Source: Unio delphinus
Lineage: Eukaryota; Mollusca; Bivalvia; Unionida; Unionidae
Direction: 5' to 3'
NCBI GenBank assembly: GCA_029339505.1
Contig: JAQISU010000169.1
Location: 3,712,001 to 3,776,000 of the forward strand
Length of the DNA stretch: 64,000 bases
Within the stretch, counting starts at the first letter, position 1. Each line of letters opens with the position of its first letter. A program made the position numbers and the translations under genes. The notes under the pieces were generated by a model that ran no database searches, was not told where the DNA came from, and worked only from the letters and a program-made list of their open reading frames with translations. Shown here in pieces: positions 50,501-58,439 of this stretch.

Positions 50501-53500
50501 CTAGTAATGTGTCGTTGGATGATATTTTGGTTAAACAACGAAACGCAATCGAGGATACTATCGCGTTATTTTCCGATCAGGGTAAACTCAAACCGGGTGT
50601 ACTTTTTTCGACTATTACAGATAGATTAAAAACTCTCAACGATGAGTTAAAAAATTCTGTGTTGGAACTAGCAACACTTCAATCTAAAACTGAAGAACAC
50701 GGAAAACAGTTTTCAAATTTTCGTAGAAACATCGTGGATAAATTTATTGGAACCCCGTTGGATAAAATTGAAATAAAACTCCCTGATATTAAAAAATCCA
50801 TCGATGAGACGAAAAACTTCATCGAAGCAATCAAAGGTGATGCAACGAGGATGATAACAATCATCGAAAAAACAAAAATTCCTCATGAGAAAACCAACAA
50901 CGTAGTATACACGATCCAACACGGATCATTTGCGTGGACACCTACAAACAACAAATTAGATATCACTGCAACCGTTAAAGGTATTTATCGATTAACACTA
51001 GTGACAACGACTCAATTTAATATTTCATCGTCGAGTTCATCTGGGGTCAATAATACGATTTCAACGATCATCGACAAGGATACAACTGAAAAGTTCACGA
51101 TAACATCTACTGATAAAAATTTGGTTAGGGTTTCAACAACGTAGTATTTGGAATTCGTAGCGGATTTAAGTAAATAACGGTTTAAATTGAAATCGTAAAC
51201 TGATTTGGAAATAAAATGATTTCATCATCGCAATATCGCTATGATCAGGTCAGAGAATTTCAAACTAGACTCAAAACCCTCGCCGAGGAGTATCAAATAA
51301 ACATAAAATAATACCGACGAAGAATCACCGCAGTTGATGTTACCATGTACTCAGTGTCAGGCGTTCTCGCTGGCGCCGGAATAATACTTGCATCGGTTAC
51401 AATGATTGCCCCGGTCGTAGTTCCAATTTGCATTTCTGAATCGGCTACAATCGCGGGTATATCAACCGGGATAACAAAGAAAATATCATCATGCAGCCAG
51501 AGTAAACTGCAAGATTACTTAATCCAATTTCATGTTGTATCAACCGCATACTCGCAATTATCCTCAATGATATCGTCGTCACTCGATGATACAATTATAT
51601 CAGATAGTGAGTTCTCAGCGATGGTCAGTATTTATGATTCCGCAATGTCAAAATTAGAAATACAACATGAATATAATAACAATGACAACACCGCAGGAAT
51701 TACTTCAACAAATAGTGGAGAACACAAACCCGGCACAAACAAGCATGATCTCAATAACCTCAACGAATCCAGAATTCAGTGTGAATTTCCCTATCCCAGT
51801 CCCCGTGAAGGAAATCGCGCTAGCAAAATTACGAATGTATCACAGTTGGCCTAATATCAGATCAAAATCATTTGGTGGTCAACAACCGAATAATTCCTTG
51901 GTATTTGCAAATAAGAATAAACCCGATGGAACTCCAGACTGGAACGTTGTTTCGATACCATCAGGGTCATACCAAATTGAACAAATCAATACTGAATTCC
52001 AGCGTAGAATAAAATCGATTACTGGAAAAGAATCAAAAATAGCTATAACGGTTCATGAGCCGACGCTATCATCTGCGATTGAAATAAGCTCAGAGGGATA
52101 CGTCGTAGATATCTATCAGAGTTCTATTAGAACCGTACTAGGATGGCCTGAATTACCACCCCGGGGAGAAACCGTTAATTTACCACCTGAACCACAAAAA
52201 AATGATTATATCAGCGACAGGATAAAATCTAATAATCCAGTAAAAAGCTATAGCGATTACAATAGAGTGAATTTTTTAGCTTTCGGACACAAACTAACTG
52301 GGAAAGAGTGGGAAAGGGGTAGAGTAGAGCATCATCATGTTATTCACGAACCTAAAATTATTGAAAATTTCACAGCAATGAATAATGATTTTTCACTGTT
52401 GTTAATATCTCTTAAATCCGGCTCTCTCACCCGAGATGAATTTATCAGCGTTGTAGAAACATGTAACAAAATCATCAATGACATGGAAACATTTCATTCA
52501 CAAATTATTCAAGAGGTATTAGGTGACAGTAGTCCTGAAACAAGAAATGTATTTGCAAGAGAATATAAAATTCCCGTCAAAGATATTCCAGCATTCAAAC
52601 TACCAGGATATAATATCTCAGAACTACAAAAATCTCTCAATGATGCCATCGATGAAGGTTTCAAAAAAATCCATGACGAATGGAAAAAAATCCATGACGA
52701 ATGGAAAAAAACAACATCACCGGAAATAAAAATCCTCAAACATAATAATGACCCAGATGGTGGCGGCAGGCATATCGCTCCTGAAAATGTTAATATTTCA
52801 TCGGTGATTGCGCTCAATTTAGTATGTGATGTTATCGAAGGAAGCTATCAAATAAATCTAGAACGATCAAATCAAGCTCAGCAGGGATATATTTTGTATG
52901 CATTTGCACCAATAGCCCCTCGTGGATTTTTAATAATTGAGTCTCCGATTAATCCAGTCTATATGCGATGTCATAATAATTCATTAACCAGAATCAATTT
53001 TAAACTCACTGACCAGTCCAATAATCTAATTGATCTACAAGGTGAGGTTCTACAAATTAGTCTGTTTGTGAAATCCTAAAAGGATTTTCGTCGTGAAAAT
53101 TCTTCGAATTTCATCCTAACTACATAGTGAGTTGTCCATCGTGTTTTTTACCCAATGGAAGCCTCATCGACGCCTGGATTCACCGTGTTTCAGACAAAAT
53201 CACTAAGGCTCCATTTGCCAAACAGAGACTTTCTTTTTTTTTGTGGTTAAAACATGAAATTTTGTAGGAAGGTTCTATTTGTTGTTTTGACGGTTAAAAT
53301 CGATTTTTGTTTGAAAAGTTGTCTGATTCACCCTCTCTGCTGCTTCCTGGGAGTGGAGAAAAAAGGGAAAGTGGAAAAGGATTGCAATGAAAGTTTTGTT
53401 TGTTTGATTAGGATTTTTAACGTAGCTTTAACAATTTTTCAGTCATATCGCTACGATGTCTGCAGTGAGGCAGTTTATAGTGATGTCTAGCACTGAGACA

Positions 53501-54392
53501 TCATGCCGCAGACATGTAGCATGATGTCTCACCCAGTCACATTATCCTGACACCAGGCCGACCAGTCCTAACACTAACCTCTTTATGCTGAGCGTCAAGC
53601 GAGGCAGCTGTTAGTACCATTTTTGTAAGTCTTTGGTATGACTCGGCCGGGGATCGAACCGACGACCTCCCGCTTCCGGGGCGGACGCTCTAACCACTAG
53701 GCCACCGGAGCGGTTCTCAATGAAAGTATGTACCATGTTAAATCATTTATAAAACGGGGATTATTACAACTTTTATCGTTATTTTCTTACGTCGCTAATG
53801 ATTAATCAGTGGCAATTCATCAACGATCTATATAAACTTCTTAGCGTGCAGTTTAAACAATGTTTATACGTGCTTATTAATTTGCCATAGGCAGATCACA
53901 GTTTGGTGTACCAATACTGTTGGTACTATTAGATTGCTTTATACCAACATTTTATAAATCATGTTATTTTTCTGCAAGTCTTAACAAACATCTATAAGAA
54001 AACATATATAAATCGACGTCATTGTATTGATTATGTATATTTGTACACTAAAAAGCTAATTATGTGCACATAACTAGTACACATACGGTATACAACTTAA
54101 TTTGAATGTACAGTACGATACTATTAAATTAACAGTATGATTAATTATTCTAACCTCTAATAATAATACAAATATTAAGCAAGCAAATGCGTGTTCTCAT
54201 CATGCACAGTTCACTGAAAATGTTGTGCCAAATTTTTGCAGTCGAAAACAGAATGAAGTTAGTATTTTCAAAATTATATACATTATTATAACAACAAAGA
54301 CTAATTACTTCGCCAGCAACTTGTACTTTATTTCAATGATTTATTAATCCTCTGTATCAGCTGTAATCATCATCGCCGCTACCATTATAATA

Positions 54393-54457
<65 letters not shown>

Positions 54458-54922
54458 ATTATTATTATTATTAGTAGTAGTAGTAGTAGTAGTCGTAGTC
54501 GTAGTAGTAGTAGTAGAAGTAGTAGCAGTAGCAGTAGTAGTTGTTGTTGTAGTAGTATTATCATCATCATCATCGTCATCATTATCATCAAACGAGGTTT
54601 AGGAAGATCTTGCGCCTGATTCACACGCGAACTCCATTCAAGCTGTGAATAGGTGAATTTCGATGACATGCATATCCAGGGTACAAAATAACATACATTA
54701 TGCATAGTAATTAAATGCAGCAAAATGTCCATATTTAACCAACAACATTTACGGCATGTGGGCATTTATTCATCTTGAAAAGAGTAACTCTTAGGTTAAG
54801 AATTCAGACTGAAACAAGAGCCAGAGAAAGTTAAACTATTCTTTCTTGTCTTTTTGACACCAGGATCGAAAACTCCCACCTATTAAATGTTGAGGTCCAG
54901 ACAATGACGTCTGTGTTTAGCT

Positions 54923-54958
<36 letters not shown>

Positions 54959-55209
54959 CAGATTATTTGCGGATTCGGGTAGCTTAAGCTAGAGACACGT
55001 ATGAGGTGTACTACGCCATTCAGAAAAATGTATGTCACAAAGACCTATATATCATATATATTGTTCCAGTCATCAACGTTAGAATGTACACCTAAGTTAA
55101 TCAAACACTATTTCTCTTTCAAAGGAACGTAAAGGCTTCATGCGTAACTCAAATAAAAGCATGGATACATACAACCGAATTGAAATGCCATGCGTAAGCA
55201 CACACACAC

Positions 55210-55242
<33 letters not shown>

Positions 55243-56652
55243 TTAAAATAAAAAATAAACATCCAACCTCATCATAAAATAATTACTTTCTAAAAAATGC
55301 TAGACGTACCAGCTGAACAGTTTTATCCGTAACTTTTCCCAAATCAAGCTGGAAGATGTCCTCAAGAGGCTTGTGAACCTGCGTAAAGAATATATTTGTA
55401 AAAACAATTCATGATGAGAATAAATAAATAAAAGCTGATGAAATGAAACCAACGTTACATATCATACCTAAACAACGTTGCCTTTTGGGATTCGATTTCA
55501 GACGCATTTATATGCACGAAAAATCGATCTTCGTTTAATTTTCGATAGTTTCCCTAAGTATATTCGGATTCCTTAATGTCAGCTACATGGATGACGAAAA
55601 GGACAAGATTTTTTTTCTTTATATTTACTTACCTTTGAATTAAGGTATGCTGCTACAGACGTGACAAGGATCATTTGCAAGTTTATAATCACCAAACACA
55701 TCAGCATGAAAATAGTATCGGACATGTCCAACTGACCTGTGATCATGCCGTACAGTACACTGCAAGTCATAGGCATACCGGCGGCGTACGTCACGAATGT
55801 GAAATGTTTCAGGATAACATTAGACTGGTTCACCACTTTGGTCATTTCTTCGTGTCTTTTTCGAAGCATTTCCAGTGTTTCCTCTACGACTTTAGGGTCA
55901 GTATCCATCTTAACAAGGTCTTTCAAACGTTCGGATATAAATTGGTACTCCTTACAGAAGCAGTATATACATACGCAAAAAAACATCCAGTTTACGAAGA
56001 TACTGAGACAGTTGACGCCTTTGCTAAAACCATTAAGAGAACTTAGAAGTACGTATGCAATACTGTAATTTTTAATATTGAGACCTGTTGGTCGAATTAT
56101 TTTTAGAATCGGTGAAGACTCATTTAATGCGTCAACAACACACAAGACCATTTGCAATGCAGCGAATGAAAGTGAAAGAAGAACGCCAGTACACACATAT
56201 GCATATATAAGTCGGGTAACACTTTTTCTTTTGAAGCTTCTTTCATACGCTTCAAAATATCTTTCGAAAGAAAGAATTACTTTCCTGTAATGTTTCCTAA
56301 TCAGAAAATGTTCAATCATGAAGAGATAATACACCCAAAATTGGTACCAGATAAAAGTCAGTTTCGTCACCAAAGTAGCAGACACCGTGGTTTCACCTGT
56401 TGCCACATACACCATCCTAGAAAGATCCATCCAGTTCAAAAGAGACAAAGCAATACAATAAAGCGCATGCAGATAATGTAAACAACAGCATAGTTCCTCA
56501 TTTATATACATTCCAGAACACTTCATTAAACATGTTATAGCTGCAAATGAAATATTTGGCCTCGAAGAAAAATTCTCTTTTGATGAACTTGCTTTCGTGA
56601 CTGAACTAATCTCTCCCGTGTCACGAGGACGGACGTCTATCTTGCGCAACAT
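36412..56652 (-). CDS. Gustatory receptor-like 7TM chemoreceptor, paralogue 2 (GR2), 4 exons with a Polinton in intron 2
   Basis: Paralogue of GR1 with the same exon plan on the minus strand: 56652-55633 (340 codons), 55378-55310 (23), 37952-37863 (30) and 36522-36412 (36 plus stop), 429 residues. All introns are phase 0, with donors GTAAGT, GTACGT and GTAATT and CAG acceptors. Exon 1 holds about six hydrophobic helices; exons 3 and 4 carry IGIGVWDLFVIDKSTIMM and IGGTLITYAVVVIQF, so the TYxxxxxQF signature of the family is intact. The N-terminus (RKIDVRPRDTG, serine-rich) is conserved with GR1. Intron 2 is 17,357 bp against 622 bp in GR1, because a 14.5-kb Polinton lies in it. All exons are open, so the gene may still be expressed if the giant intron is spliced; that is inference. 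Likely a plasma-membrane chemoreceptor channel with unknown ligand. Confidence 0.85.
37540..37608. repeat. (ATAC)n microsatellite in GR2 intron 3
   Basis: About 17 uninterrupted ATAC units. Confidence 0.92.
38409..38542. repeat. (AT)n followed by (GA)n
   Basis: AT run at 38409-38486 and GA run at about 38501-38542, inside GR2 intron 2 about 250 bp left of the Polinton end. Confidence 0.92.
38793..39010 (+). repeat. Left terminal inverted repeat
   Basis: Begins AGCAGCAGAGAGGGTGAATC and matches the reverse complement of 53136-53344 throughout, with only a handful of substitutions and an indel in an A-rich run. Such termini hold the integrase recognition ends and, in protein-primed systems, the replication origin. 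Confidence 0.95.
39062..39676 (-). pseudogene. FtsK/HerA-type genome packaging ATPase, one in-frame stop
   Basis: Packaging ATPase that would pump viral DNA into the capsid. The frame runs from an ATG at 39676 for about 204 codons. The Walker A motif GPSGSGKTHLL is near residue 35. A single in-frame TGA at 39533-39535 follows it; the rest reads on with an acidic linker, RGRHKSTDVIYVTQRYTQIP (sensor-like segment of A32/HerA ATPases) and RDNCNVLCVFNGVD. The length is that of Polinton ATPases. The start is only 17 bp from the divergent start at 39694. A Met directly after the stop would give a product lacking the P-loop. Confidence 0.85.
39677..39693. promoter_or_regulatory. 17-bp divergent promoter region with TATATA
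   Basis: The ATGs of the ATPase (-) and the zinc/PLA2 gene (+) are separated by 17 bp containing TTATATATAA, a near-palindrome able to serve as a TATA-like element both ways. Promoter function is inferred from position only. Confidence 0.5.
39694..40219 (+). pseudogene. Zinc-ribbon (DUF5679-like) plus parvovirus-type phospholipase A2, one frame break
   Basis: Two domains. Residues 1-45 hold paired CxxC motifs (YCVKC and CVQC) and end KKFRF, as in DUF5679 zinc-ribbon proteins of large DNA viruses and Polintons. After a frame break in an A-run near 39853-39860 the same strand continues with a second domain. This has GYSYFGPGTRL (calcium-binding loop) and IDKACHVHDVAYKS (catalytic HD pair), the hallmarks of the viral PLA2 in parvovirus VP1 that opens endosomal membranes during entry. 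It ends MLGAGN. The break is one base in a homopolymer, so it could be real or a sequencing error. That both domains form one protein is inferred from the frame geometry. A virion role is inferred from the parvovirus parallel. Confidence 0.8.
40207..41199 (+). pseudogene. Retroviral-type (rve) integrase, one in-frame stop
   Basis: DDE-type integrase that would insert the element ends. The N-terminal part has the SPKGYWRGNAAINKLA block, and the catalytic core shows HQADILFLPHD (D), LLQVDPGKEFQG (D) and QAIVERFNRTLAERLFG (E). The C-terminal part follows an in-frame TAA at 40933-40935 and carries RYLYEPGELEGG and RATDPIWS blocks. Together this matches the F54H12.3-like integrases of metazoan Polintons. 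No in-frame ATG exists upstream of the conserved core (a TGA lies at 40198), so the original start has been lost or differs; the coordinate given is the first codon after that stop region. The gene ends TAG at 41197-41199 and shares a CTAG palindrome with the convergent helicase. Confidence 0.88.
41196..44368 (-). pseudogene. PolB-like domain fused to SF1 helicase, several frame breaks
   Basis: One reading of about 1,050 codons from an ATG at 44368, broken near 44100, 44030, 43450 and 41890 and by a TAG at 41983-41985. The middle is a protein-primed family B polymerase palm: motif A-like SVDMIACYPGSF, motif B-like RRIIGKFTQGG and motif C-like VTVATDSFYI. The first aspartate of motif C is Ala and motif B lacks its usual Asn/Tyr, so the polymerase looks impaired or inactive. 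It is followed by an SF1 helicase: GCGGSGKTTRAIELF (Walker A), IIIRDEICTV (motif II), MCGDHGQPPPF (motif III), GYAATIHSSQGLTI (motif V) and LAVSRVRR (motif VI). I recall a similar inactive-PolB plus SF1 helicase fusion in transpovirons. Likely the replication protein, but not functional in this copy. Confidence 0.8.
41202..41218. terminator. Perfect hairpin at the convergent integrase/helicase ends
   Basis: AAAATCC-GTA-GGATTTT, a 7-bp stem with a 3-nt loop, a few bases beyond the integrase stop and inside the last helicase codons. The reverse-complement 17-mer recurs at 47831-47847. Confidence 0.5.
44369..44392. promoter_or_regulatory. 24-bp divergent intergenic region
   Basis: Only 24 AT-rich bases separate the start of the polymerase-helicase (-) from that of the Cys-rich protein (+). 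It must hold the start signals for both; it contains TATAATTA. Confidence 0.4.
44393..44752 (+). CDS. Cysteine-rich protein of unknown function
   Basis: Intact 119-residue frame. The first half has Cys/His pairs (CNKSCRNEFCGYH, then CGVG and LCLNCGD) that could bind one or two zinc ions. The second half is charged with an acidic DTDPDTDT stretch and ends NTELDK. I do not recognise the family. It starts 24 bp from the divergent replication gene and is followed 13 bp downstream by the HNH gene, so it may belong to a replication/regulation group. It is one of only four undamaged genes in the element. DNA-binding or transcription roles are possible but unproven. Confidence 0.65.
   Translation: MKDLCIMNHCKWLMIGSVTPCNKSCRNEFCGYHMQSFRRGSIGPLAWIRCGVGVRGKSQLCLNCGDKRYRELKRYYDKRIKNSDTDPDTDTVNVKDKIIRTPQDYIERFIIRPNTELDK
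44746..44758. terminator. Hairpin overlapping the stop of the Cys-rich gene
   Basis: CAAAT-AGT-ATTTG, with the TAG stop (44750-44752) at the base of the loop. A second palindrome, ATTTGTATACAAAT, overlaps it and runs into the HNH start codon. Confidence 0.4.
44766..45260 (+). pseudogene. HNH endonuclease with NUMOD1-like tail, two in-frame stops
   Basis: A homing-type HNH nuclease. In one frame from ATG 44766 there is an N-terminal segment, an in-frame TAA at 44880-44882, the HNH core (YCHRFVYECHNG, FVIDHIDSNPKNNSLSNLQ), a TAG at 45135-45137 and a tail resembling the NUMOD1 DNA-binding helix (GITKTAISKKTGQ), ending TGA at 45258-45260. The core retains the His-Asp-His triad region and the Asn. 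Such genes are frequent passengers in phage and giant-virus genomes and can be mobile themselves. No other gene is interrupted by it; it sits between the Cys-rich and the small unknown gene. Confidence 0.78.
45305..45654 (+). pseudogene. Small unknown protein, one frame break
   Basis: About 116 codons from ATG 45305, changing frame near 45470-45480, to a TAG at 45652-45654. The C-terminal part is charged and probably helical (RKELGREYELKKD). I recognise no domain. It is followed 15 bp later by the hairpin at 45670-45684 and then by the minisatellite. Confidence 0.45.
45670..45684. terminator. Hairpin after the small unknown gene
   Basis: AATCTC-AAA-GAGATT, a 6-bp stem with 3-nt loop, 15 bp past the stop codon and followed by a T-rich run. 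Confidence 0.45.
45690..46790. repeat. AATAAAAAATATTTCACA minisatellite inside the Polinton
   Basis: About 1.1 kb of two alternating units, AATAAAAAATATTTCACAC(TG) and AATAAAAAATAAAAATATTTCACAGC, with rarer CACACA variants. Every unit carries the polyadenylation hexamer AATAAA on the plus strand, so dozens are present. It separates the early-type genes from the morphogenesis genes. Frames reading through it are artefacts. Confidence 0.95.
46953..47476 (+). pseudogene. Coiled-coil structural protein, broken
   Basis: From ATG 46953 the frame breaks near 47020 and meets a TAA at 47201-47203, then reads on to TAA 47474-47476. The product is helical and polar (LARERLDALKDLY; QQRQSLQTDFSTDTQQLF; KSKKLADLFADKAKQLIL), likely coiled-coil. 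It heads the block of virion genes and overlaps the next start by about 50 nt. Virion assembly is inferred from position; no named family is assigned. Confidence 0.5.
47427..47775 (+). pseudogene. Small basic virion-type protein, one frame break
   Basis: Starts MNGLFTRMAPKVMPLAKQLG. It has an amphipathic first half and a strongly basic middle (ALVRRRKSKGG). The open frame ends at 47681, but homologous-looking sequence continues in another frame (LMTPDQSNIANMIAGSGL) to TGA 47773-47775, so a frame break near 47665-47680 is likely. A small, basic, helix-containing protein beside the capsid genes recalls adenovirus-type core or pX/pVI proteins; that analogy is positional. Confidence 0.5.
47808..47847. 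terminator. Double-hairpin module upstream of the capsid gene
   Basis: AAATTC-GAA-GAATTT (47808-47822) followed by AAAATCC-TAC-GGATTTT (47831-47847), both perfect with 3-nt loops. It lies after the small basic gene and 29 bp before the capsid ATG. The first hairpin recurs as its reverse complement at 53097-53111. Confidence 0.5.
47858..47876 (+). promoter_or_regulatory. TATATAATAAA directly before the capsid ATG
   Basis: GGATATATAATAAA immediately precedes the major capsid ATG. A similar AT-rich leader (TTGTATA) precedes the ATG at 49330. Possible TATA/initiator-type late promoter; inferred. Confidence 0.35.
47877..49284 (+). pseudogene. Major capsid protein, double-jelly-roll type, broken
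   Basis: About 469 codons from ATG 47877 to TAA 49284. There is an in-frame TAA at 48309-48311 and a frame break near 48490-48505. N-terminal segments (DYQYYAYHAIDSKSRSRIEL, FLPAETFIEVEGEL, NNGIMALFESARYLIDGKEI) and C-terminal segments (FTWNLASKQG, LRINGQQEPSED, FNYTENHIARVYHRLL, YYFSLEHLNLTRQSVIDIHF) have the beta-rich layout and spacing of the hexon-like capsid proteins of Polintons and adintoviruses. The assignment rests on sequence character and position between the other virion genes; structure prediction would settle it. Confidence 0.75.
49330..49746 (+). CDS. Hydrophobic internal virion-type protein with internal repeats
   Basis: A 138-residue open frame. Three related modules of about 30 residues each read roughly 'LTxxQVxxLxxAxxxxxGvxItL' (VALTPGQVKKLQSE, LSLTTRQVKHFNDA, VQITLSAAAIKNM). 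They are followed by KTGGIFPLFAALPALIAAAA (membrane-active helix) and a basic end (KKGRGYKKRERV). I recall proteins of this shape as a hallmark of metazoan Polinton and adintovirus elements, compared with adenovirus pX/pVI. A direct repeat of GAAAGGGTCTAAGACT (49734 and 49781) straddles its end, and the original C-terminus may have been longer in another frame. Confidence 0.65.
   Translation: MSYSVISVALTPGQVKKLQSESAKKCGTTITLKPNQMTGGANKLSLTTRQVKHFNDAFKDKKGVQITLSAAAIKNMIKTGGIFPLFAALPALIAAAAPAVAKTVALGAAGALGSKAIQSIAESYEPKKGRGYKKRERV
49877..50304 (+). pseudogene. Adenain-like maturation cysteine protease, broken at the catalytic His
   Basis: Ulp1/adenain-type protease that cleaves capsid precursors. 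It starts MSNFDLIDAAKKLAI. Visible blocks are GIINLDISTGPG, then after a frame break VYFDSYGLAPPKEFMRYI (acidic member of the triad) and DPPICGIEVLN (nucleophile Cys). The His that normally lies just before the Trp-Val block is missing: the break at about 50018-50026 removes it and shifts the frame, so this copy cannot be active. The length of about 142 codons is short for the family, and only 6 bp separate it from the next gene. Confidence 0.8.
50311..51144 (+). CDS. Fibre-like protein: coiled coil plus beta-rich head
   Basis: An intact 277-residue frame starting MYKITMIDIWGRSLKP. Residues about 85-200 form a long helical, heptad-like region (ALFSDQGKLKPGVLFSTITD; LKTLNDELKNSVLELATLQS). Residues about 205-277 are beta-rich and Ser/Thr-rich (VVYTIQHGSFAWTPTNNKLD; IYRLTLVTTTQFNISSSSSS), ending VRVSTT. 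Coiled-coil shaft plus compact beta head is the plan of viral fibres and vertex attachment proteins. No sequence family is recognised, so the role is inferred. It is one of the few undamaged genes. Confidence 0.6.
   Translation: MYKITMIDIWGRSLKPKRDGTAGISATGDIKKIIEDEIAETLNLTTVDPNEIVVLKDRQGKLKTSNVSLDDILVKQRNAIEDTIALFSDQGKLKPGVLFSTITDRLKTLNDELKNSVLELATLQSKTEEHGKQFSNFRRNIVDKFIGTPLDKIEIKLPDIKKSIDETKNFIEAIKGDATRMITIIEKTKIPHEKTNNVVYTIQHGSFAWTPTNNKLDITATVKGIYRLTLVTTTQFNISSSSSSGVNNTISTIIDKDTTEKFTITSTDKNLVRVSTT
51216..51854 (+). pseudogene. Conserved membrane protein of the element, one in-frame stop
   Basis: Frame from ATG 51216 with an N-terminal helical segment, an in-frame TAA at 51309-51311, then from Met 51345 two adjacent hydrophobic segments (VLAGAGIILASVTMIAPVVV and a Gly/Ile-rich SATIAGISTGI), and a helical C-terminal part with DTIISDSEFSAMVSIYDSAM. 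I recall proteins of this layout in other metazoan Polintons. The last about 60 codons overlap the next gene in another frame, so the true end may be nearer 51670. Membrane or inner-capsid location is inferred. Confidence 0.55.
51667..53079 (+). CDS. Minor capsid/vertex (penton-like) protein
   Basis: An intact 470-residue frame, the longest undamaged gene of the element. The N-terminal third is beta-rich (VKEIALAKLRMYHSWPNI; WNVVSIPSGSYQIEQINTEF), and the C-terminal 100 residues (CDVIEGSYQINL, LYAFAPIAPRGFLIIESPIN, DLQGEVLQISLF) form a second beta domain. Between them lies a helical, charged insertion of about 170 residues with a tandem duplication KKIHDEWKKIHDEWKK. Its position as last structural gene and its two beta domains suggest a vertex or minor capsid role. 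The stop overlaps a perfect hairpin at 53071-53087. Confidence 0.65.
   Translation: MNIITMTTPQELLQQIVENTNPAQTSMISITSTNPEFSVNFPIPVPVKEIALAKLRMYHSWPNIRSKSFGGQQPNNSLVFANKNKPDGTPDWNVVSIPSGSYQIEQINTEFQRRIKSITGKESKIAITVHEPTLSSAIEISSEGYVVDIYQSSIRTVLGWPELPPRGETVNLPPEPQKNDYISDRIKSNNPVKSYSDYNRVNFLAFGHKLTGKEWERGRVEHHHVIHEPKIIENFTAMNNDFSLLLISLKSGSLTRDEFISVVETCNKIINDMETFHSQIIQEVLGDSSPETRNVFAREYKIPVKDIPAFKLPGYNISELQKSLNDAIDEGFKKIHDEWKKIHDEWKKTTSPEIKILKHNNDPDGGGRHIAPENVNISSVIALNLVCDVIEGSYQINLERSNQAQQGYILYAFAPIAPRGFLIIESPINPVYMRCHNNSLTRINFKLTDQSNNLIDLQGEVLQISLFVKS
53071..53111. terminator. Double-hairpin module at the end of the last gene
   Basis: AAATCCT-AAA-AGGATTT (53071-53087) spans the TAA stop, followed by AAATTC-TTC-GAATTT (53097-53111). 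It is the 47808-47847 module in reverse order. Confidence 0.55.
53136..53344 (-). repeat. Right terminal inverted repeat
   Basis: Reverse complement of the left TIR, ending CCCTCTCTGCTGCT at 53344, followed at once by the target duplication TCCTG. Confidence 0.95.
53560..53714 (-). mobile_element. tRNA-derived SINE, family A, minus copy
   Basis: Same head (GGCCTAGTGGTTAGAGCGT; GGTTCGATCC) and CAGCTGCCTCGCTTGACGC body as the copy at 22724, in reverse. It lies in GR2 intron 2 about 215 bp right of the Polinton. Its tail side may extend to about 53470. Confidence 0.85.
54392..54600. repeat. (TTA)n/(TAG)n/(TCA)n trinucleotide block
   Basis: TTA units, then TAG/GTA units, then TCATCA units, all in GR2 intron 2. 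A 26-base T run follows further right at 54929-54954. Confidence 0.9.
55201..55241. repeat. (AC)n microsatellite
   Basis: AC dinucleotides with one CGC interruption in GR2 intron 2, about 70 bp from the exon 2 donor. Confidence 0.9.

Positions 56653-58439
<1,787 letters not shown>

Larger units (their letters stand above)
38793..53344. mobile_element. Polinton/Maverick, adintovirus-type endogenous DNA virus
   Basis: A 14,552-bp element bounded by inverted repeats of about 215 bp that start AGCAGCAGAGAGGG, and flanked by TCCTG on both sides (38788-38792 and 53345-53349). It encodes the diagnostic set: rve integrase, FtsK/HerA-type packaging ATPase, double-jelly-roll-type major capsid, minor capsid/vertex protein and adenain-like protease. 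It also carries a PolB-like domain fused to an SF1 helicase where Polintons usually have a full protein-primed polymerase. Most genes have stops or frame breaks, so this copy is probably not autonomous. The few differences between the TIRs (about five substitutions plus small indels) suggest a fairly recent insertion. The element lies in intron 2 of GR2. Confidence 0.95.

Noticed and set aside
54385..54765. Leu/Ile-rich frames around 54400-54700
   Set aside because: They translate (TTA)n and related trinucleotide repeats.
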